Shown here: piece by piece, positions 54,400-64,000 of the stretch | How positions within the stretch are numbered: the stretch's first letter is position 1 | How the letters are laid out: each line of letters begins with the position of its first letter | Source: Buddleja alternifolia | Taxonomy: Eukaryota; Streptophyta; Magnoliopsida; Lamiales; Scrophulariaceae | Length of the DNA: 64,000 bases | Direction: 5' to 3' | NCBI GenBank assembly: GCA_019426215.1 | Contig: CM033394.1 | Location: 12,358,195-12,422,194 of the forward strand | The notes under the pieces: model-generated | Told to the model about the DNA's origin: nothing | The model's input: only the letters and a program-made list of their open reading frames with translations | The model's database searches: none | Made by a program: the position numbers and the translations under genes

Positions 54400-57323
54400 A
54401 TGTCTGAGGATTCACTCAGAGACGAATTGGGTGATGATTGTGATACTCAACAATTGCGAGACAAAAGGTTAGAGCGGACAAAATGTACGAACAATTTGTT
54501 CGGGTTATGAAACAGACCTTAGCGGGTGCTCGTGAAGATCAAAGAAGAGAATTTGATGATCAGTACCGAGCATTAGCACAAGAGTCGGCCCGAATATTCA
54601 CTGCAATTGTGCAAGACATTGCAGTGAACGCTCGAGATGGACTGGCTCAAGAGGTTACTCGAGTAATCGCCGAATGAGGAGAAATCTTTAATCAAACGTG
54701 TGATGTTTTCTCGAATATGATAAATACCCAGGTAGCCTTAGCACTCGAACCCTTAATTAGCAGGCATAACACTCTAGTAGAAAAAGTATCTCAATTAATA
54801 TCAATAGACCCTAGGATTCGAACCAGGACAGTCAATCCAAATGAAGTTCCCCTCGGATATCCTCGAGATGCTCGAATTCTAGAAGAAAGATTCGAGATTG
54901 GCCAGCCTTCGAATCAAACTCCGTTTCCTTCGAGTCAGGTTCCATTTGAGGATCAGCGCTTTGCAAATCCACAAAGTGCTGGGGGGGCATCCACGTGTAA
55001 GTCAAGTGAATGCCTATACGAGTCAATTTACTCCTCAGCCAGCAAGGCCAAATGTCTCCGGACCACCGAATGGTCCGGAACAAAATGCCCGCAGGGTATC
55101 CGCGCGAATGTTAATCTTGGAAATCTTGAACCAAATATTGGTTATACTCAGGGGTATTACAATGGGACGCAGAGTGCGCCTCAAGGTCAACCACATATAG
55201 GGCCTTCGAATGCACCCTTTAACGTAGGAAATCAAGGTTTGCCCAATCATCAGACAAACCAAAAATTCCCTTTCGTGAATAAAAATTTTCAGTTCCCATA
55301 TGCTGGGGGGCAGTCCATGCCTAATAACTACGTAGGGGAAATTTCGGACCGCAAATCCAAGACCCTCTACAAAATCAAGTGGAAATGGCTATCGAAAGGA
55401 TATATGGGCCTGGTTTTCGAAGGAACCACTGTCTGATTCCTGGGAAGCCTTATCCAGACTGGGTAGATAGGAATTTCCCTTTCCCTAGAACTTATAAAAT
55501 TCCTAACTTCACTCTGTTTTCTGGAGAAGACCATATGTCAGCTCTAGAACATTTGTCTCGGTTCACATGCCAATGTCGAGAGGCAGCCAATCAGGATTAT
55601 CTTAAACTAAGGTTGTTCCTTAGTTCCTTAACCGGGTCAGCATTTAACTGGTATCCGAATTTATCACCTAATTCGATACATACTTGGGACGAAATGCAAT
55701 TCCAATTCCAAAATCACTTTGCTTGAACTGAACCGAGCATAACTATGAGTGACTTAGCCAAAATTAGGCAGAGTACTGGAGAGTCAATAGAGGAGTTCTT
55801 AGCCCGATTTAAGAAAGCTAGAATCAAGTGTCATTTGAACCTCTCCGAGTCGGAGTTTGTACAGTTGGCCCAACAAAACATGGCCTTCGAATATAGGGTA
55901 AAATTTCACAGAATGATGTTTTCTAACTTCCGAAGCTTAGCAGAAAGTGCAATAAGATACGAAAGTATGTTGAAAGAGGAAAACCAGAGAAAACATCAGG
56001 GATTCAATACCTTTGAAGTGGGTATTCCATGGGCATTCGAAGATGCCTATGAAATAGACTTGGGAGAATTTATCAAAGGACCCCCGTTTTAGTGTGGGGC
56101 CCTTGAAAGAAAGGACTGTGTAGCTATAGGTTCCTTACAAAGAAAAAGGAAAAAGAGTATAATTTCGATATAACAAAAATAGAGAAAATATTCGATTAGC
56201 TCCTTGTCAATAAAAAAATCAAATTAAAAGGGAAACATCGAATACTTTCGAAGGCAGAGACTAAAGGAAAGCCATACTGTAAATGGCACAATGCTTTTTC
56301 ACACGAAACAAATGAGTGTATTATGTTTAGGAATTTGATATAAGAAAAATTCGACACGAAAGATATTATTTTCTCAAATAATCAAAAAACGAATATTGAT
56401 GAAGACCCATTTCCTGCTCTAAATTTCAAGGTTAACACTATGGATGTTAACGAGTTCGAACATTCTAATTTGCAAGTACGAAAAGAGGCCAGTTGGCAAA
56501 TCGATTGTTCAACAGGCTGATAGATGAGGGAGTGCTGACATTCCCCAAGGTGAAAGATTAAGGTTTAGAAGGCATGTGTAGATGGCACATGAACACCATG
56601 CACACCACCAATGAATGCCAGATTTTCAAGCACTTTGTCGCGAAACAATATGAGAGAGGCGTGATATGTCTGTCAAGAATTGATAAGAGAATTTTAAATT
56701 TTGATCAGGACAGGAAACCAAAAGAGCAAGAGGCAGCAGTCGAAGTAAAGGCACCAGCTCGAGGAAAAAAGGAAAAGTCATACAAGGAGGTACTCAAAAC
56801 CCCTGTGTGCAAAACTATTTACCAAACACCTACTAAGGTGGTAAAAAACTTGACCCAGTTACAGAAAGCACTATGTAATCAGTGTGCCGACGCACTGCAC
56901 TATGAACTGGTAAGGTTGCAGGTGATCCCAAATGATTCAGATTGGGTTCCTGCGTATCAGAGGGAATGGAATAAAAGGCAACGGTATGAGGCGAATGACC
57001 AATTCTTTGGAACAATGCCTTACACTAGGCATTTTCGAGGAAGAGGAGGAAGAGGATATCAGAGATCTGCGTCATCCGGTAGAAATTCACCCTTCGACCG
57101 TTTGGGTGGATACCGCAGGCATATCGAGAAAAAGAAAGATGACCACCCGAAGGTTATCGCTCAACAAGTGGCCTACTCTCGAGCAGCAGTGGCCTTGGAA
57201 ATGCAACAGGAGGCAATGATTGCCAATCTAAGGGTCGAAGAAGAGGCTTTATCGAAAAGGATCTTGAAATCGAAAATAGTCAAGAACCCTAATGGGGAAG
57301 ATCTTGAGGAAGATGTTGATTAG
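54400..57323 (+). pseudogene. gag of the third gypsy element (broken)
   Basis: It starts at ATG 54400 (MSEDSLRDELGDDCD), shifts frame near 54480, and stops at 54677, 55436, 55726 and elsewhere. The gag core is at 55440-56050: PYPDWVDRNFPFPRTYKIPNF, SSLTGSAFNWYPNLS, TWDEMQFQFQNHF, then GESIEEFLARFKKARIKC. Two zinc-knuckle-like motifs of the form C-x2-H-x4-H-x4-C follow: CKWHNAFSHETNEC (56278) and CRWHMNTMHTTNEC (56577). The C-terminal part (56574-57323, 249 codons open) is Lys/Glu/Arg-rich and ends before the protease ORF. Too many breaks for function. Confidence 0.8.
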
Positions 57324-57350
57324 CTGAGCGACCAACTAAAAAATGCAAGT

Positions 57351-58165
57351 ATGAAAGAAAAGGGTGTCATGATCGAAGATGATGAAGAATTGGGAGATTT
57401 CGAGTCTGGAGACGACCTGGATATTTTACTGGGAGATGCGCCATATGAGGAGTCAGCAAACGAAGCTGACTTAAAGGCAAAAGAAGCTTCGTTGGAAAGA
57501 ATTCTGAAACTCGAGGAGGATAGGGACATAGATATGGTAACTATGCTGCTAGTCGAATTCGCAGCCAAAGAAAGTGCGGATGAGGAAGAAAATATGCTCG
57601 AGCTCACAACTGACCCGGAGAAAGGTAGCCCATTCTGTTTTCAAATTACTAGCGACAAATCACTCGAAGAAAATAGACATAAAATGGAAAATTTGGCTAA
57701 ACTGTTATTTTCGAATGAAGAAATAAATAATAACCACATGAAACCCTTGTTCATAAAAGCCGAAATCAAAGGCATTCCCATTAGTAAAGTATTAGTCGAC
57801 AATGGGGCCACTGTTAACATTTTGCCCGAAAAAATGTTAACAAGACTAGGCAAAAGCTCGAAAGACTTAGTAGCTGCTAATGTAGCAGTCTACGGATTTT
57901 CGGGTCAAGCTACCAAAGTCTTAGGAGTTTTGCCCTGTCGGATCAAAATAGGAACCCAAAGTTCCTACTCGACATTTTTTGTAGTCGGACAAACTCACCA
58001 TCATTTAATGCCTTGTTGGGGAGAGATAGGATACATCAAAACTATTGTATCCCTTCGACCTTACATCAAGTGTTAATTTGTTGGAACGGACACCAATTCG
58101 AGGTGGTCAAAGCAGATAGAAATAATTATTTCATCAATACACAAATTGTAAATGCCAGGTATGAA
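57351..58165 (+). pseudogene. Protease region of the third gypsy element
   Basis: An acidic N-terminal part (MKEKGVMIEDDEEL) precedes the aspartic protease at about 57720-58040: KVLVDNGATVNILPEKML has Asn where the family has Thr or Ser (DTG/DSG), and STFFVV is the start of the closing motif. A frameshift near 57990 garbles the end; after it the plus-strand frame reads WNGHQFEVVKADRNNY, the usual sequence after the protease. The inserted minus-strand fragment starts about 58165. Confidence 0.75.
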
Positions 58166-58848
58166 GCGGGAAAGCTCAAATAAAGTGGCCGTTTCAGATT
58201 CACGGGAGAAGCCAAGTTCACGAATTAAATCGTGATAGATATCTTTTCTTGGATCTTTTGATGGTTTCCAATTGATTGGTCGTCTAAGCGGACCGGCAAA
58301 AGGTTGAAATCCCATACTTTCCAAGAAATCGACGTCCAATTCTGGAAGCGGATAGTTTCCTGGATAATATCTTGGCTTTCTTTTTTTAGTTAACATCTTC
58401 TTGATGCTCACTAGTTCTTTAAACATTGATCGCCAATTTTTATTATCTGTCTTTGATATCGCTTTGGATGCTTGATGCTTTTCTTTTTCCTTTTCCCCCT
58501 TCTTGGCATCATCAAGAGAGGTTTTCAGCTCAGCGACTTCTCTTCGCAAGAGTCGAACTTCGTCAACTAAGAGAGCGACTTGATGAGGGATGCTCTGAGC
58601 AGCGGCATCGGTCGAAGTATGTCTGTCAGCATCAGCCGAAGCACTCTGAGCTAAGTGACGATTGAATTCGGATGAGAGTTCAGCGACAAGTGGTGATATG
58701 TTGTTCATGATTGTGATAGTGCTTTTATTGGAAGCGTTTGCAATATCACGACTTCGCGTATCAGATATTATGCGGATTTTTCTATCAGCAGCCTCAAATA
58801 TCTTGGAGCAGGAACCTTCAATGTTGGTGAGCGAAAGTTCAAGACGAG
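58073..58848 (-). pseudogene. Inserted fragment of the coiled-coil copia-like ORF
   Basis: On the minus strand the frame is open from about 58848 to 58073; the first internal ATG is 58708. It matches the 48.8-kb ORF in order: IISDTRSRDIANASNKST (compare LASDTKTRFIANSATKST), LLVDEVRLLRREVAELKTSL (compare LLVEDIKLLRKDMAEIKQSL), KRKPRYYPGNYPLPELDVDF (compare KRKPRFYRGFPIPDFSIEF). Homology fades at about 58165, and the last 30 codons are antisense gypsy sequence. It lacks the N-terminal half and the basic tail. It separates the gypsy protease from RT. I could not fix a target duplication. Confidence 0.7.
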
Positions 58849-59069
58849 TTTACACTCGAGATGGGCTCTAAGTTAGCCGAAATCGAAATAGGGCAAGTTT
58901 AGGCTTTGTATATGTTATGAAGAAAGCAATTGTAACTAAAGATAGCTTTGTTTCAGAAGTTTTTTGAAGACTAAGTATTGAACAAGTAGAATCGAAATTA
59001 TATGATTACGATCTTGATTATATTAGTCATGATAAGTTTAATACGATATATTGTCATAACAAACTATGT

Positions 59070-59195
59070 AAGGTAAATTCTCGAGAGACAACCTCTCGAG
59101 ATCCAGCATGTAGGGCAGACCATCGAGAAATAGCTTTTCGAGATAAGACATGTAAGGCAGATTCTCAAACAACCACCTCTCGAGGTGAGGCATGT
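59070..59195 (+). repeat. 42-bp tandem repeat in the protease-RT spacer
   Basis: Three adjacent 42-bp units, each ending GCATGT or ACATGT and containing CTCGAG-like sequence, plus a longer diverged fourth unit to about 59252. 42 bp equals 14 codons, so the repeat is in phase on both strands (plus: three 14-residue units ending in Cys; minus: units like YMSYLEKLFLDGLP). Confidence 0.85.
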
Positions 59196-59459
59196 ACGGT
59201 AGGTTCTTGAAAAGAGGGTACTCATGAGGAGGATTCTCGAGACAAGGAACGTAGGACAGAATACAAAAATGAAAAGAATGTAACAAACTCTCGAGCTGAA
59301 AATACCGAACAAGGGATCCTAGAACCAGACAAAAATATCAGGAAAGTTGTTCAAGATCATTTAGAAGAGGTTAATCTAGGAACAATCGAAAACCCTCGAA
59401 TAACATATGTAAGTTTGAAGATGGACCAGATAGAGAAGAAAGAGTTAATCGAAATGTTA

Positions 59460-61649
59460 CATCAATTTAAAGATTGTTTCGCTTAGGCACATCATGAAAT
59501 GCCCGGAATTGACGCAAATATAGCTCGACACGAGTTACCCATTAAACCAGGCTTTAAACCTGTGATACAAGCACCGAGGCGCCTACCCCAGATCTAATGG
59601 GAGCCATCAAGGAAGAAATAGAGAAATTGGTCGAAGCCAAGTTCATTAGACCGACTCGATATGTTGAATGGTTGGCAAATATAGTACCGGTAATTAAGAA
59701 GAATGGTAAAGTATGAATATGCATCAACTTTAGAGATATACTAAGGCTACACCGAAAGACGAATACCCAATGCCAATGGCAAATGTACTGATTGATGCAG
59801 CTGCTAGGCATAAGGTGATGTCCTTTATGGATGGGTATTCTGGATACTATCAGTTGAAAATAGCCGAAGCAGATCGGCATAAAACAACTTTTAGATGTCC
59901 AGGTTCCATAGGAACTTTTGAATGGAGAGTCATGCCTTTCGGTTTGAAAAACGCCAGGGCAACTTATCAGAGGACCATGAATTATATTTTTCACGATCTA
60001 ATCGGAAAGTCCGTGGAAATATACATCAATGATGTAGTAGTTAAAGCTCAAATCATGAAGACCATATGCAATCTTTGATAAAGGCTTTCCAACGAATGAC
60101 GCTTTTTAATCTAAAAATGAATCCTTTGAAATGTGCTTTCGGTGTGGAAGCTGGAAATTTTTTAGGATTCTTGATCCATAATCGAGGCATTGAGGTGGAC
60201 CGAAATAAAGCCAAAGCTATTATAGAAGCTAAGCCTCCGGGCAATAAAAAAGAACTACAATGTTTCTTAGGGCAAGTGAATTTCCTACGAAGATTCATAT
60301 CCAACCTAGCCGGGAAAACGGAAGCTTTCTCACCTTTATTACGAATAAAAGACGAGGATGAATTTGTATGGGGTGATGAACAAAAAGGAGCATTTGACGC
60401 TATAAAGAAATATTTAATTCAGCCTCCGGTGTTAATTCCTCCTCGAAAAGGAAAAAAGCTAAGATTATATATATCGGCAGCAAAAGTATCAATAGGCTGC
60501 CTATTAGCGCAGGAAAATGACAGGGGCTACAAACAAGTTGTGTTTTACTTGAGTAGACTTCTAAATAATGCGGAAAAAAGGTATACCTCGATAGAAAAAT
60601 GGTGCCTCAACCTATATTTTGCTTCTATAAAATTAAGGCATTATTTTGCTGCATATTCTATCGAAGTAGTATCCCCGACTGACGTCATTAAATTTATGAT
60701 CAATCAACCTTTGATTAAAGGTCGACTGAGTAAATGGAGCCTGAGCTTGCTCCAATTTGACTTGATATATGTGCCACAAAAAGCAGTAAAAGGTCAGGCC
60801 TTGGCTGATTTTTTAGCTGATCACCCATCTATCGAGTTGGGAATTATGGGAGATTTCAAAATTGATGTCATTAACACGGCCCCTTGGATCCTCTATTTCG
60901 ATGGATCAAGCACTCGAGATAGTGTAGGGATCGGAATATATATCATATCCCCTTCCAAACTGATCACCAAAATGTACACAAAAATCGAAGGCGAATGCAC
61001 TAACAATAGGGCAGAATATGAAGCCCTTATTTTAGGTTTAGAGGTGCTACGAGATATGAAAGCAAAGAATATAAAGATAAAAGAGGATTCCCAGTTGATA
61101 ATAAATCAAGTGAAGAAAATATTTAAATGTGTGAGTCCTGTAGCAATAACCTCTTTTGCTCGAATAAACGAGTTCAAATATTTTGAAACAGTTGAAGTTT
61201 CGTACGTACCACGAGAAAAGAATCAAATATCTAATGATTTGGCTCAACTAGCATCGGGATATAAAATTGATTCAAACATGTTCGAGTCAATTATCCAACT
61301 CAAACCAAGGATAGTACTACCTTTCAAACAAAGGGTAGTTCAAATTCACAAAATCGATATTCTTAAAGAAGAACAAGATTGGCGCCTAGAAATCATCAAA
61401 TATCTCCAAAGCCCAGCTAGAGGAGGCTTCTCGAATAAGTTAAAATTGATGGCCCATCACTATTTTTACGATGGACAAGAATTATATAGAAAGGATCCTC
61501 AAAGGGTTTTATTGAAATGCCTCGATTTAGAGGATGAATTAAATATAATGGCAGAAACCCACGAAGGGGTGTGCGGGGCCCATCAGTCAGGACAGAAAAT
61601 GAGATGGCTAATACAAAGATATGGATTCTACTGGCCGACAATTTTATGA
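59460..61649 (+). pseudogene. RT, RNase H and second RNase H of the third gypsy element (broken)
   Basis: The RT fingers (59460-59770) are broken by stops and frameshifts. 59770-60078 has MDGYSGYYQL, MPFGLKNARATYQR and then EIYINDVVV: the second catalytic position of YIDD is Asn instead of Asp. After a frameshift, 60066-61649 is open for 527 codons: GNFLGFLIHNRGIEVDRNKA, QCFLGQVNFLRRFISN, the degenerate RT-linked RNase H (FYLSRLLNNAEKRYTSIEKW), then the archaeal-type RNase H (YFDGSSTRD, NNRAEYEALI, EDSQLI). It ends in the integrase zinc region (HEGVCGAHQSGQKM). The intact stretch is long but lacks the RT palm. Confidence 0.85.
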
Positions 61650-62675
61650 GATTGTATATGCTATGCCAAAGGATGTAAGTAGTGTCAGAAGCATGGAAAA
61701 ATATTGAGACAACCGACTGTCCGTTTAAACTCCATAGTAAAACCCTGGCCATTTCGAGGCTGGGCCATGGACATAATCGGAGAAATCAAGCCAGCTTCGT
61801 CCAAGAAGCATAAGTATATCTTGGTTGCCACTGATTATTTTACCAAATGGATAGAGGCTAAAGCTTTCAAAAATATAAACTCAAAACAAGTGGTCGAATT
61901 CATAAAGGAATATATCATCACAAGGTTTGGGATCCCAGAAACCATAACCTTCGATCAAGCTAGAGTGTTTAATAGCAAAGAAGTGCTCGAATTCCTAGAA
62001 CTATTCGGAATAAAATTGATAAATTCAACACCTTATTATGCCCAAGCAAATGGCTAAGCTGAGTCATCGAATAAGTTGATTAAAGGTTGCATCTCGAGAA
62101 TGATAAACCAGAATCCCAGAAATTGGTACGAATTGTTAATCGATACCTTATGGGCCCTAAGGACAATTAAAAAGGACAGTCTAGGTGTATCTCCTTTTCA
62201 ATTAGTGTATGGCCACGAAGCAGTGATTCCACTAGAGATTAATATTAAGTCTAGGCGAATTCTCGAGCAATCACGACTTACAACCGAAGAATATGTTGAA
62301 AGTATGAATATCGAAAAGCTAGACCATGAAATATTGCAAGTCCAAGCTTTGCAACAGATAGAACTTCAGAAAAAGAGAATTGAAAAAAGTTACAATAAAA
62401 AAGTAAAGGCAAGGTCTTTTGTAGTAGGAGACTTGGTGTGGAAAATGATTTTACCTGAAGGGTCCAAAGACCATTTTTATGGGAAATGGTCATCTAAATG
62501 GGAAGGACCATTTTTAATTTCGAATAAATTATCTGGGAATGCTTTCGAACTCCAATGGATAAATGGGGACAAGTATGGTAAAGCATTAAATGCAAAATAT
62601 CTAAAGAAATATACACCAAGTATATGGAAGGAAAACGAAACCGTTATATTCGAAAGGTTACCCGCAACCGGCTAA
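61650..62675 (+). pseudogene. Integrase of the third gypsy element (broken)
   Basis: The zinc-binding region is completed by CKxCQKHG after two stops near 61650-61680. The catalytic core (61704-62057) has WAMDIIGEI, YFTKWIEAKA, ITFDQARVF and PYYAQANG. A TAA at 62055-62057 precedes AESSNKLIKG, so the catalytic Glu segment is cut from the rest. 62076-62675 is open for 199 codons: SPFQLVYGHEAVIPLEI and a C-terminal VGDLVWKM and SSKWEGPFLI. No chromodomain. Confidence 0.83.
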
Positions 62676-62727
62676 AACTTCTTACAATCAAAGTGAAAAT
62701 ATTAAAGGAGCATTACTCGACAAATGT

Positions 62728-64000
62728 TCAAGACTTAAGAAAATACAAAGAACTAGCTAATATATCTAAAGCAGAGTCGAAGGTGTCTCTCTCGAGCAGA
62801 GCAGGTTTAACTACTTCTTCGAGTTCGTGGGTTAACTCTGCGATTTGATCATTCAAAGCCGACAGGTTATCTTCGACTTGATCAACCGAATGGGCCAAGT
62901 GGTCCCGCGCAAGTTGGAGGTCGGCAATCTGGGCATTAAGAGCATCAATTAGAGCTAAACAGTTAGCTCGAGAATCCTCTAGCACAGTGATCTGACTATG
63001 AAGCTGGCCCATTCGTTGAGAATGGCTGGAAGGCACCTCTCCCTCGAAAAGGTTGATGCCTTGATCCATGAAAGAATGAAGACTAGCTAGGCTACTCTCG
63101 AAAGTGTCACATGCTGTTGGGAACATTGGTAGCCATGTTTCAGCCATCATCGAGGTTGCTTCATCGAGGAGAAAACGAAGCTCCCTCAGCAAATTGAAGT
63201 CATTGAGCCTATGCCTTATGTCGTGGAGAGCTTCATTGAAAACAACTCGGGAAAATAAGACGGGCGATGTATCTCCTAAAAAAGTGAAATCTCGGTAATA
63301 AACACAATGTATTCAAAGCTAACGAAAAATCATACATATGGTAAAACAGGCGTGTACCTTCAGACGGGGTAGCAAGGGCCATAGTAGAACTCGAAGGACC
63401 AGGGTCCAGGACTGGTCCGAAAAGACCAGTTGAAAGAGGGATATCCTCAACTTCTTCTATTCGAACTGAGGAGGAAACAAGAGAAGGGTCAAGAACAGGC
63501 CAAACTTGGGACCCCAGGGCAAGATTCGTGCCAATGTTGTGAAAAATGGATGAGTCCACAACGATAGTGGATACTCCTGCTGCAGTGACGAAAGAGAACC
63601 GCACTGAAGATGGCAAGCTAGGTATACCCAAATTTTCGAGAAAAGAGGGGCCTGAAAAGGGTTGTTCACGGATATGTACATGTAAAACATGGAAATCCTC
63701 CTAAAAGACATAAGCATACAAATGATACGAAAAACTTACCTGATAAAGAGAATCCCGAAAGATCAAGTGCAATGCTGGTAATAATCTCTGAATCAGTGTC
63801 TACTCGAGTTGAACTTCCTTGAATGGGAGAAAAAGATGGAAGGTCAGGAGTAACTGCAGCAAAGATATACCAATTTCTATATTACACAGAGAACTCGAAG
63901 AGATTATCCAAAAAAGGACTATAAAAACAAAAGGATACCTGCGAGGTTGCTCATGGCAAGGTCTCCTTCCATCAAAACCGGCTGAGTCTCGAGTTCAGGC
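62728..64000 (-). CDS. Antisense multi-exon ORF of the third gypsy element (5' end outside window)
   Basis: Four exons on the minus strand: 64000-63939 (partial), 63853-63740, 63651-63358, 63275-62728. The introns are 85, 88 and 82 bp, with GTATCC...GCTGCAG, GTAAGT...TTTTCAG and GTACAC...TTTTTAG borders. All three interrupt a codon after its first base, and joining keeps the frame open to the stop at 62728. The readable 339 or so residues are Ser/Pro-rich at first (DLPSFSPIQGSSTRVDTDSE), then EVEDIPLSTGLFGPVLDPG, then mostly helical with a coiled coil (ADLQLARDHLAHSVDQVEDN). It stops 52 bp from the integrase stop, tail-to-tail. It is a different sequence from the 12.8-kb antisense protein but has the same position and a coiled-coil C-terminus. 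Role unknown. Confidence 0.75.

Larger units (their letters stand above)
53356..64000 (+). mobile_element. Third gypsy element (Tat lineage), truncated by the window end
   Basis: 5' LTR (start uncertain), primer site at 54329, gag from 54400, protease, a foreign insertion, RT, RNase H, second RNase H, integrase to 62675, then an antisense spliced ORF running off the right edge. The second RNase H and the antisense ORF match the layout of the 12.8-kb element. The 3' LTR is outside the window. Confidence 0.85.

Overview
This is plant nuclear DNA, almost certainly from a eudicot. The retroelement lineages present (plant LINEs with a zinc-knuckle ORF1, Tat-type Ty3/gypsy elements with a second RNase H, a Tnt1/Tork-type Ty1/copia element), the AT-rich background and a secreted glycine-rich protein gene with a GT-AG intron all point that way. 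It looks like repeat-dense intergenic sequence: I recognise one ordinary host gene, and nearly everything else is transposon at different stages of decay. I saw no rRNA, tRNA or CRISPR.

Layout, left to right. 1-3.4 kb: unassigned flank plus two non-autonomous inverted-repeat DNA elements with 10-bp and 9-bp target duplications. 3.4-9.6 kb: a minus-strand LINE (ORF1 intact, ORF2 broken) split by a solo LTR. 10.3-10.9 kb: the glycine-rich protein gene. 12.8-23.3 kb: a Ty3/gypsy Tat element with both LTRs, a ruined sense gag-pol, and an apparently intact three-exon antisense gene. 25.0-35.9 kb: a second, internally deleted gypsy element rich in tandem repeats, carrying two more solo LTRs of the family found in the LINE and a head-to-head pair of inverted-repeat DNA elements. 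35.9-42.0 kb: a minus-strand copia element with LTRs and target duplication. 42.3-47.4 kb: a plus-strand Tnt1/Tork-type copia element with an uninterrupted 1288-residue polyprotein. 48.1-51.5 kb: a LINE scrap joined to the 3' half of another copia-like element with an unusual coiled-coil ORF. 53.4-64 kb: a third gypsy Tat element, running off the window, again with a decayed sense pol and an intact multi-exon antisense gene; a piece of the 48.8-kb coiled-coil ORF is inserted backwards between its protease and RT.

How the parts relate. Nesting can be read from target duplications: GAAAA, GTACC and GGAGG flank the three solo LTRs, CCCAT flanks the minus copia and GTTGG flanks the Tork copia. 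Cutting the solo LTR out of the LINE restores the endonuclease frame. The most interesting signal is shared by the first and third gypsy elements. In both, the sense replication genes carry many stops and frameshifts, while on the opposite strand, tail-to-tail with integrase, a spliced reading frame stays open across several introns with exact GT-AG borders and consistent phase. Extra antisense ORFs are known in the Tat lineage, so the class is not new, but the exon structures and the contrast in preservation are worth testing. All calls are by eye from the sequence; no database search or expression data were available.
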